From the NCBI GenBank assembly GCA_036656615.1, contig JAVXHY010000018.1, forward strand, positions 1 to 38,358: a stretch of 38,358 bases of DNA. The letters are read 5' to 3'. This document shows positions 25,605 to 31,929 of the stretch, in pieces. Origin of the DNA: CAUPWF01 sp036656615. Its GTDB lineage: Bacteria > Bacillota > Clostridia > Lachnospirales > Lachnospiraceae. The notes below the pieces were generated by a model, which worked only from the letters and a program-made list of their open reading frames with translations, ran no database searches and was not told where the DNA came from. Every line of letters starts with the position of its first letter. Positions within the stretch are counted from its first letter, which is position 1. The position numbers and the translations under genes are program-made.

Positions 25605-25628
25605 GAATAAACTCCTTTGTCCTATGTT

Positions 25629-25904
25629 CTATATTGTTGGGAGAATTTTCTCTACGTCATTGTGTGGTCTTGGTATTACATGTGTTGCAACTAATTCTCC
25701 AAGTCTTGAAGCTGCTGCTGATCCACTTTCTACTGCTGCTTTTACAGCGCCTACATCTCCACGTACCATAACTGTTACTAATCCAGAACCAATCTTTTCT
25801 GTTCCTACTAATCTAACTTCTGCTGCCTTTGTCATTGCATCTGCTGCTTCAATTGCTGCTGTAAGTCCTCTTGTCTCTACCATTCCCAATGCTTCTTGTG
25901 CCAT
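25629..25904 (-). CDS. pduA: BMC-H shell protein, PduA/PduJ type
   Basis: A 91-aa canonical hexameric shell protein covering the entire BMC fold, with pore loop KIGSGLVTV and the typical end VATHVIPRPHNDVEKILP. AGGAGG is well placed before the ATG. It is the presumed main facet protein. The DNA is closely similar to that of the BMC part of 24934-25308, so the two arose by duplication. Confidence 0.94.
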   Translation of the reverse strand: MAQEALGMVETRGLTAAIEAADAMTKAAEVRLVGTEKIGSGLVTVMVRGDVGAVKAAVESGSAAASRLGELVATHVIPRPHNDVEKILPTI

Positions 25905-25944
25905 TTTTTCTTCCTCCTATAATTTCATTTCATTTTCACATGCT

Positions 25945-26259
25945 TTAATTTGTATCAAAAGCATTTAGTTTCAACATCTTTTCTGTATCCTTCGTCGGCC
26001 TTGGTATAATATAGCTTTGTACCACACCGGATACTTCCTTTGCTTTGTTTATCCCGGCTTCCATAGCAGCCTCTACATCCGTTACACTTCCTCTGAACTT
26101 GATGGTAACCAATAGTGGAATCGGGAGGGCATCTGCATTGCCGGGTTTGTTCTTATCAAAATTCTCTAACCGTACATTGGCTGCCTTGCAACCGGCATCT
26201 GCTGCCATAAATGCACACGTAAGGCCAAATACTTCTAATATTCCTACTGCTTCTCCCAT
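25945..26259 (-). CDS. BMC-H shell protein with enlarged pore loop
   Basis: A 104-aa BMC protein beginning MGEAVGILEVFGLTCAFMAADAGCK. The segment before the pore strand contains an insertion (DKNKPGNADALPIPLLVTIKFRG) of about a dozen residues compared with PduA, and a C-terminal tail KMLKLNAFDTN. This subtype recurs in clostridial microcompartments. The insertion lies where the central pore is lined, so permeability will differ from the PduA type. Confidence 0.9.
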   Translation of the reverse strand: MGEAVGILEVFGLTCAFMAADAGCKAANVRLENFDKNKPGNADALPIPLLVTIKFRGSVTDVEAAMEAGINKAKEVSGVVQSYIIPRPTKDTEKMLKLNAFDTN

Positions 26260-26273
26260 ATGCGCCTGCTTCC

Positions 26274-27476
26274 TTATTTATTAATAATTGCAATCTTAAG
26301 CCCTGTCATTGCCAGATTCGTCTTATGTGCTTCGTTGATATCTTCTAATGAAAATGTATCTGTAATCAGCTTATCCATTGGAATCCCAATCTTCTTTGCG
26401 CTCTTTAAGAAATCAAATGTAGTTGCATAATCTCTTAATGTATATACCCAAGAACCAACCAATGTAATTTCTTTCGAACAAATGTCAAAATGAGGATTGA
26501 TGGTTGCATCCCCACCATTAATAAAGAATCCCAGTTCACAAAGTCCTCCGCCATTTCGAATGAATTTATATATATTGGCATGTGCAATTGGTGATCCAGT
26601 ACATTGGAATGCAAAATCTGCAAGATGTCCACCAAATTTATCTCCCACTGCTGCTGCCAATGCGTCTAAGCCTTTGTGATCTTTAAAGTTTACATAATCC
26701 GTAGCACCTAATTCTTTCGCAAAATCCAATCTCTTTTGTTCTCCATCGACTGCAATAACATTTGCAATGCCCATGGTTTTCAAAATTGCAATACAAATTA
26801 AACCAATTGGTCCACATCCTTGTACTACAACTCTACTATTAAATCGAAGAATTCCTGTGGATTTTGCTCTTTCCACTGCATGAATTAGAACTGCACAAGG
26901 TTCAATCAATATTCTAGAATACAAGTCCAAATCACTTACATTAAAGATGGTAGAACCACCACGAATTAAAATATAATCGGAAAACCATCCATTCAAATGA
27001 ATATCATCATCTGGAAGCAAGCCATATACATCTGCTCCACCTACATTTTGTTTATTTAAATCATACATTGTAATCTCTGGGTTGTCTTTGAAAATCATGC
27101 AGGAAACCACCTTATCTCCAAGATGTAAGTCTTTCCCAGCACTGTCTTTCTTCACGTTCTTACCCATTTTTACGATTTCTCCAGTTCCTTCATGTCCAAG
27201 CACTAAGGGAATCAATCCAAATGGATCCTTTTTAAATTCATGTGCATCTGTACCACAGATTCCACATCCTTCTACTTTTACCAGGATATCATCATCGCCT
27301 ACTGTAGGAATTGGATATTCTTGAATTTCATAATGTTCTAGTTTCGTCAGCATAGCAACCTTTGCTTTTTCAGGTATCGTTCCTGTATTTCCCGTGGTTG
27401 ATGCTGGGGCTGCTCCTGTCATATTGGACAGCACTTGTTTTACAATTTCTTCAATATTTACTGAATTTACGTCCAT
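26274..27476 (-). CDS. Zinc-type (MDR) alcohol dehydrogenase with N-terminal encapsulation peptide
   Basis: A 400-aa medium-chain dehydrogenase. Residues 6-20 (VNIEEIVKQVLSNMTG) form an amphipathic helix followed by an Ala/Thr/Gly linker, the usual encapsulation peptide. The core has GCGICGTD (zinc Cys74), GHEGTGE (His95/Glu96) and a Rossmann GCGPIGL. The four-cysteine structural-zinc loop of classical alcohol dehydrogenases is absent. Expected role: reduce propionaldehyde to propanol (or lactaldehyde to propanediol) and regenerate NAD+ inside the shell. The direction and substrate are inference. Confidence 0.87.
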   Translation of the reverse strand: MDVNSVNIEEIVKQVLSNMTGAAPASTTGNTGTIPEKAKVAMLTKLEHYEIQEYPIPTVGDDDILVKVEGCGICGTDAHEFKKDPFGLIPLVLGHEGTGEIVKMGKNVKKDSAGKDLHLGDKVVSCMIFKDNPEITMYDLNKQNVGGADVYGLLPDDDIHLNGWFSDYILIRGGSTIFNVSDLDLYSRILIEPCAVLIHAVERAKSTGILRFNSRVVVQGCGPIGLICIAILKTMGIANVIAVDGEQKRLDFAKELGATDYVNFKDHKGLDALAAAVGDKFGGHLADFAFQCTGSPIAHANIYKFIRNGGGLCELGFFINGGDATINPHFDICSKEITLVGSWVYTLRDYATTFDFLKSAKKIGIPMDKLITDTFSLEDINEAHKTNLAMTGLKIAIINK

Positions 27477-27486
27477 AATTTTCTCC

Positions 27487-28875
27487 CTATCTTATACACA
27501 AACTATCTGACATTACACAACGTCTGCGTTTGGTAAATGTGCTTGCACTTGTTAGGCCTTCTCCAGTTCGACTTGCAATGGTAAATGTGCAAAATCCTTC
27601 TCCCCCAAATCCCAATGCTGCATAGGAGGGAGCGTTCTTAACTAAAATAGCTGTATCAATTGCTTTTGCATATTTCGTAATGTTATCAATGTTCTTAGAA
27701 TGAATATGCGCGGAATGTCGATTTCCATGTTCCAGCCATACAGATTGTTCTACTGCATCGTCAAAATCTTTTGCGCGTACAATCCCAAGAATTGGCATCA
27801 TCAGTTCTTCTGCTATCAAAGGATGTTCCTTTTTGCCTTCAAAGATAATACATCGGATGTTATCTGGAACAGTAACTCCAATCATTCCTAACAAAGTCTT
27901 GGCATCACGACCTACACATTTACGATTCAGCTTTCCACCTGCAAGTACTACCTCTGTAAGCTTTGTCTGCTGTTCCTGGTCAATTGCATAACAGCCTTGT
28001 TCTTCCACCAAATAATGAAATAGCTCATCCACTACCCCACCCACTGCAACAATTTCTTTTTCTGCAATACATGGAAGGTTATTATCAAAGGTACAACCAT
28101 TTACAATGTCTCCAGCAGCTTTTCTTATATCCGCTGTTTCATCTACTAATGCCGGTGGATTTCCAGCGCCTGCCCCGATTCCTCTTTTTCCCGAAGACAA
28201 TACTGCTGTTACTACACCTGGTCCGCCAGTGGCAGCAATGAGAGGAATATCTTTGTGTTTCATCATCACATTGCTGGACTCAATAGTAGGTTGTTCTATT
28301 GTGACTGCTATATTGTCAGGTCCCCCTGCTTCTAAAGAGGCTTCATTTATCATATTAATTGCAAAAATTGATGTCTGAATTGCACCTGGATGTGGATTAA
28401 ATACTACTGTGTTTCCACCTGCGACCATGCCAATGGTATTACAAATAATTGTTTCACTTGGGTTCGTGCATGGGGTAATTGCACCAATCACTCCAAATGG
28501 TCCCATTTCAATTAAGGTAAGTCCTCGGTCTCCTGACCAAGCCTTTGTAGTAATATCTTCTGTACCTGGTGTCTTCTCTGCAACCAGCTGGTGCTTTAAG
28601 ATTTTATGTCCTACATTACCCATACCTGTTTCTTCTACACCCATACGGGCTAATAATTCTGCATTTTCTTTTGTCTTTCTACGAATAATAGAAATAATAG
28701 TTTCTCTTTGATCCATAGACATTCTTCTTATATATATTTCTGCTTTTTTTGCCGCTTCTATTGCATCATTCATATCAGTAAATATTCCATGCTTACCGGT
28801 AGGAGCTTCTGCAATCTGCATTTTCGCCAAAACTTCTTGTACAATATCTTGCACCATACGTTCATTTATAGGCAC
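27487..28875 (-). CDS. pduP: CoA-acylating propionaldehyde dehydrogenase (PduP-like)
   Basis: A 462-aa aldehyde dehydrogenase that oxidises propionaldehyde to propionyl-CoA with NAD+. Residues 4-20 (NERMVQDIVQEVLAKM) are an N-terminal encapsulation helix joined by a linker to the catalytic domain. Catalytic Cys269 lies in FDNNLPCIAEKE; GPFGVIGAITPCTNPSET and ATGGPGVV are also typical. The start is GTG at 28875 after GGAGGTAATC and overlaps the stop of the GlcG-like gene by 10 bases. Its product feeds PduL. Confidence 0.94.
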   Translation of the reverse strand: MPINERMVQDIVQEVLAKMQIAEAPTGKHGIFTDMNDAIEAAKKAEIYIRRMSMDQRETIISIIRRKTKENAELLARMGVEETGMGNVGHKILKHQLVAEKTPGTEDITTKAWSGDRGLTLIEMGPFGVIGAITPCTNPSETIICNTIGMVAGGNTVVFNPHPGAIQTSIFAINMINEASLEAGGPDNIAVTIEQPTIESSNVMMKHKDIPLIAATGGPGVVTAVLSSGKRGIGAGAGNPPALVDETADIRKAAGDIVNGCTFDNNLPCIAEKEIVAVGGVVDELFHYLVEEQGCYAIDQEQQTKLTEVVLAGGKLNRKCVGRDAKTLLGMIGVTVPDNIRCIIFEGKKEHPLIAEELMMPILGIVRAKDFDDAVEQSVWLEHGNRHSAHIHSKNIDNITKYAKAIDTAILVKNAPSYAALGFGGEGFCTFTIASRTGEGLTSASTFTKRRRCVMSDSLCIR

Positions 28876-29348
28876 GCGATTACCTCCTTTAATATTGATT
28901 TTCCATATGCGGCCAGCTTTGTATCCTGTTCTGCTGTTCCTCCACTGACTCCTAATGCACCAATCATCGTGTCACCTATCATCAATGGTTCTCCACCTCC
29001 AAATATTACGATCTTTCCTTCATTGGTAAATTGAACACCATATAGGGATTCCCCTGGCTGGCTTAGCTTTCCAAGTTCTGCTGTTGATATTTTAAGGCCT
29101 GCCGAAGTAAATGTTTTATTTAATGCCACATCAAAACTTGCTATATAAGCACCATCCATACAATGAATAGCAACTGGTCTAGCTGACGCATCTGAAACTG
29201 CGACTACCACCGCTAATCCCATGTTTTCTGCTTTTTGTTCCACTCGTTTCACCAAAGCGGTAGCTAATTTCAAGGTCATACTCGTTCTCTTAGTAAGCAC
29301 ATCTTCTACAACTGCCTGCACGGTCCTTGCAATGAATTCTTCTTTCAT
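28866..29348 (-). CDS. GlcG/HbpS-like protein (PduO C-terminal domain family)
   Basis: A 160-aa protein of the DUF336 family, found as GlcG, HbpS and the C-terminal half of PduO; some members bind heme. The core runs from about residue 24 (LKLATALVKRVEQKAENMGLAVVVAVSDASARPVAI) to IGALGVSGGTAEQDTKLA. The first ~20 residues (EEFIARTVQAVVEDVLTKR) are amphipathic and might be another targeting helix. There is no adenosyltransferase domain, in keeping with a B12-free pathway. Role in the compartment unknown. Confidence 0.85.
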   Translation of the reverse strand: MKEEFIARTVQAVVEDVLTKRTSMTLKLATALVKRVEQKAENMGLAVVVAVSDASARPVAIHCMDGAYIASFDVALNKTFTSAGLKISTAELGKLSQPGESLYGVQFTNEGKIVIFGGGEPLMIGDTMIGALGVSGGTAEQDTKLAAYGKSILKEVIACL

Positions 29349-29374
29349 CTTAATCGCCTCATATTCCGTGTTTC

Positions 29375-30184
29375 TTATAAACCTAACTGTTCCATTACCT
29401 TCTTTGTGATAGTAGCCACTAAATCAGCGGTATTTCCTGCTATCTGAGGTTCTGCTGTTGATTTGCTGCAGGTAGCTTCACAATTATGGCAGTTCATTCC
29501 ATCCTTATTCTGACATAAGTCTGCCGGATGCTTTCCTGATAATCCCATCTGTCTTCTAATCTCGTATAATTTCTCAATTTGAACCTTATCAAATTCTTTT
29601 GGTCCACCTAACATCTTTGATTTGTATAACAATTCTGCGTAAAATTCTACTGATTCCATCTTGTGATATGCCGCTAATAGATCTGTACTCCATGTTAATG
29701 CTCCGTGGCTTTCTAATAATACTGCATCATAATATGGTAAATATTTCTCTACATTATCTGGAATTTCCACGGTGGAAGGTGTGCCATATTCTGCGATAGG
29801 TACGCATCCAAGAGCAATCACTGCTTCTGGCATAATAGGTTGTGTCAAAGGAATTCCTGCTATTGCAAAACTGGTTGCAAAAGTTGGATGAGCATGCACC
29901 ACTGCACCTACATCTGATCTTTTCTCATATACTCTCATATGCATTTTAATTTCAGAAGAAGGCTTGAATCCTTTGTTTGCTTGAATCACATTTCCCTTTG
30001 CATCTACCTTACATATATATTCTGGAGTCATAAATCCTTTTGAAACACCGGTTGGTGTGCAAAGGAACTCATTATCGTTTAATTTAACGGAAATATTACC
30101 ATCATTTGCAGCAACCATATTTCTGTCATAAATTCTTTTTCCAATATCACAAATCTGTTTTTTGATTTCAAATTCATTCAACAT
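29375..30184 (-). CDS. fucA: L-fuculose-1-phosphate aldolase (class II) with Cys cluster and C-terminal encapsulation peptide
   Basis: A 269-aa zinc aldolase that splits fuculose-1-phosphate (or rhamnulose-1-phosphate) into dihydroxyacetone phosphate and L-lactaldehyde. NDGNISVK, TPTGVSKG, SSEIKMH (catalytic Glu), the zinc motif VVHAHPTFA and LLESHGALTW mark the family. E. coli FucA has 215 residues; the extra ~50 form a linker with four cysteines (C-x7-C-x2-C-x3-C in LCQNKDGMNCHNCEATC) and a terminal amphipathic helix (DLVATITKKVMEQLGL), an encapsulation peptide. It is the first gene of the compartment operon with a strong promoter. Confidence 0.93.
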   Translation of the reverse strand: MLNEFEIKKQICDIGKRIYDRNMVAANDGNISVKLNDNEFLCTPTGVSKGFMTPEYICKVDAKGNVIQANKGFKPSSEIKMHMRVYEKRSDVGAVVHAHPTFATSFAIAGIPLTQPIMPEAVIALGCVPIAEYGTPSTVEIPDNVEKYLPYYDAVLLESHGALTWSTDLLAAYHKMESVEFYAELLYKSKMLGGPKEFDKVQIEKLYEIRRQMGLSGKHPADLCQNKDGMNCHNCEATCSKSTAEPQIAGNTADLVATITKKVMEQLGL

Positions 30185-30231
30185 TATTTTTTCCTCCTGG
30201 AATTTTCTTTGTTTTTGTTGTTTCTATTGCT

Positions 30232-30260
30232 ATTATAATACTTGTTTTTCTTAAAGTCAA
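30232..30260 (-). promoter_or_regulatory. Sigma-A promoter of the fucA-microcompartment operon
   Basis: A -35 TTGACT (30255-30260) and a perfect -10 TATAAT (30232-30237) with a 17-bp spacer, about 48 bp before the fucA start. Confidence 0.8.
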
Positions 30261-30267
30261 TATATTT

Positions 30268-30317
30268 ATGTGGTTTTTGTTGTTATTTTTTGATTTTTAA
30301 TGTGGTTTTTATTGTTA
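30268..30317. promoter_or_regulatory. Direct repeats upstream of the fucA promoter (putative operator)
   Basis: ATGTGGTTTTT-GTTGTTA (30268-30285) and ATGTGGTTTTT-ATTGTTA (30300-30317) are direct repeats 32 bp apart, starting 7 bp upstream of the -35 box. The same 11-mer occurs upstream of the dehydratase promoter at 34563-34573. The position suits an AraC-type activator. Confidence 0.55.
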
Positions 30318-30743
30318 GTCTTGGGTTAGAAACAATAACAGCTCTTCCACGCCTTCTTTTGTTTTTGAATCCACATAAAACAGCTTCTTGCAGCCGGATA
30401 AGCATAACCATCTTGCCGCACGTTTTGGATTGGCATGTGGTTCGTTTATCTTAGTTATGATGCCAATCACTTCTCGATTTGCCATACAGGTAATATTGGG
30501 TGGAAATAACGAGTAGGATTCTGTTGCTGAGATTAAAAGTCCTACCACATCCGCTTCATAAGAATAAAGTGCCAATGCTGAACCCAGCCCCTTCGTCTGT
30601 GCATATTCTCCTGGAGTATCAATCACCACATCTAAATAATTCACATATTGAGTTTTGTGATATTGAATTTTCTCACCCCGCAGCGCCTGGGTCAAAGTAG
30701 TCTTGCCACACTCACTGCTGCCCATTAAAATGATTTTCTTCAT
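30315..30743 (-). CDS. EutP/PduV-like small GTPase
   Basis: A 142-aa P-loop GTPase associated with microcompartments. G1 is GSSECGKTT (residues 8-16), G3 is DTPGEY and G4 is TKIN. PduV was linked to compartment positioning and EutP to nucleotide hydrolysis; the role remains unsettled. It is the last gene of the dehydratase operon, 3 bases after the PduU-like gene. No terminator is evident: the stop lies among the fucA operator repeats, so transcription may continue into the fucA operon. Confidence 0.88.
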   Translation of the reverse strand: MKKIILMGSSECGKTTLTQALRGEKIQYHKTQYVNYLDVVIDTPGEYAQTKGLGSALALYSYEADVVGLLISATESYSLFPPNITCMANREVIGIITKINEPHANPKRAARWLCLSGCKKLFYVDSKTKEGVEELLLFLTQD

Positions 30744-30746
30744 ACG

Positions 30747-31124
30747 CTACGTCCTTGTAATCTGGCAGGTTGTAAATCCAAGCTTGATATCCACGTAATT
30801 TAAAATGGAATCAACGGCCGCCTCAACTTCTGACACCGTCCCAGTTACAATGAGTGAACCACTGAAACGATCTACAAAGCCCAACTCCACACCTGCTGCC
30901 TTCACTGCAATATCGGCAATGATAATTGCAGTTTCTGCAGGGCTGATCGTCATAACCCCAATCGCTGACTTGGCATAATCCACACTAGGATCAAGACCCA
31001 ATTTCTCATAGAGTATTTTATCTGGATTGGCGATAATATGTGCAATTGATATTTGTTTACCTGGTACTAACTCTTGTACAATTCTTTGTATTCCTTCTGG
31101 TTGACTTTCATTTACATATACCAA
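30747..31124 (-). CDS. pduU: Circularly permuted BMC-H shell protein (PduU/EutS-like)
   Basis: A 125-aa shell protein whose secondary elements are permuted relative to PduA. An N-terminal part GIQRIVQELVPGKQISIAHIIANP (forming the small beta-barrel over the pore) precedes the IGVMTISPAETAIIIADIAVKAAGVELGFVDRFSGSLIVTG core. The end LGFTTCQITRT matches PduU/EutS. The start is TTG at 31124 with AGGAGG 7 nt upstream, 3 bases after the activase stop. Confidence 0.92.
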   Translation of the reverse strand: MVYVNESQPEGIQRIVQELVPGKQISIAHIIANPDKILYEKLGLDPSVDYAKSAIGVMTISPAETAIIIADIAVKAAGVELGFVDRFSGSLIVTGTVSEVEAAVDSILNYVDIKLGFTTCQITRT

Positions 31125-31127
31125 ACC

Positions 31128-31919
31128 TTACCCTCCTATCTGACAACTTAAGTTTGTATGTTGTTCGATTACTTGCTTTAATATTTCCATATGCTCATTG
31201 GTTGGTGGCAATATTCCTTCCATGAAATACGTTCTTCCCAATCCTTCATACTTATCCTGTCCCAGTCTATGGTAGGGAAGAAGGTAAATCTTTTGTACTC
31301 CTGGAAGGCTGTCTGCAAATCTCCCAATCTCTTTGATTTCTGCCACTGTATCATTAAATGTAGGAATAACCGGAACACGAATACTTAATTTCGTCTGATT
31401 TGATGCGGCTATTTTTCTAGCATTTTCTAGCATAAGTTCATTTGATTTTCCTGTAAATTCTTTGTGTTTTGCACCATCCATATGCTTAATATCCAATAAA
31501 TACTGATCTAGATAAGGCAGCATACTTTCAATGATTTCATAAGATGCACAACCCATGCTCTCCATAGCCGTGCTAATCCCAGCATGTTTTGCTTCTTCCA
31601 GCAAGGCTTTGGCAAATTCTGGCTGACATAGACTTTCACCACCTGATAAGGTTAATCCACCTCCCGATCTTCTATAATAAGGACGATCCTTTTCTACAAG
31701 TTCCATCACTTCTTTTACCGTTACATCCCGTCCTATCATCTTTGGACTTCCTTGCACTTTCATGGTCTGAATCTTGTAGTCTTGAGATTCCGGATTGCAG
31801 CACCATTTGCATCGAAGTACACAACCCTTAAGAAATACAATGGTTCGAATGCCCAAGCCATCATGGATGGAATATCGCTGAATATCAAATATTCTTCCTT
31901 GAATTTCTTTATTATTCAT
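31128..31919 (-). CDS. Glycyl-radical enzyme activating protein (radical SAM)
   Basis: A 263-aa radical SAM activase that abstracts hydrogen from the glycine of the neighbouring dehydratase. The cluster motif is C-x3-C-x2-C (GCVLRCKWC), with SGGGLTLSGGE as SAM-binding motif. The two-cluster ferredoxin insert found in glycerol-dehydratase and benzylsuccinate activases is missing, so it resembles the short pyruvate-formate-lyase activase layout. The ATG at 31919 has AGGAG upstream; a longer open frame lacks a ribosome site and would overlap the dehydratase. It is 10 bases after the dehydratase stop. Confidence 0.93.
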   Translation of the reverse strand: MNNKEIQGRIFDIQRYSIHDGLGIRTIVFLKGCVLRCKWCCNPESQDYKIQTMKVQGSPKMIGRDVTVKEVMELVEKDRPYYRRSGGGLTLSGGESLCQPEFAKALLEEAKHAGISTAMESMGCASYEIIESMLPYLDQYLLDIKHMDGAKHKEFTGKSNELMLENARKIAASNQTKLSIRVPVIPTFNDTVAEIKEIGRFADSLPGVQKIYLLPYHRLGQDKYEGLGRTYFMEGILPPTNEHMEILKQVIEQHTNLSCQIGG

Positions 31920-31929
31920 AATGCTTCTC

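Noticed and set aside
24934..26259. Tandem similar segments as a CRISPR or repeat array
   Set aside because: The repetition comes from paralogous BMC genes; no regularly spaced short repeats with unique spacers occur anywhere in the window.
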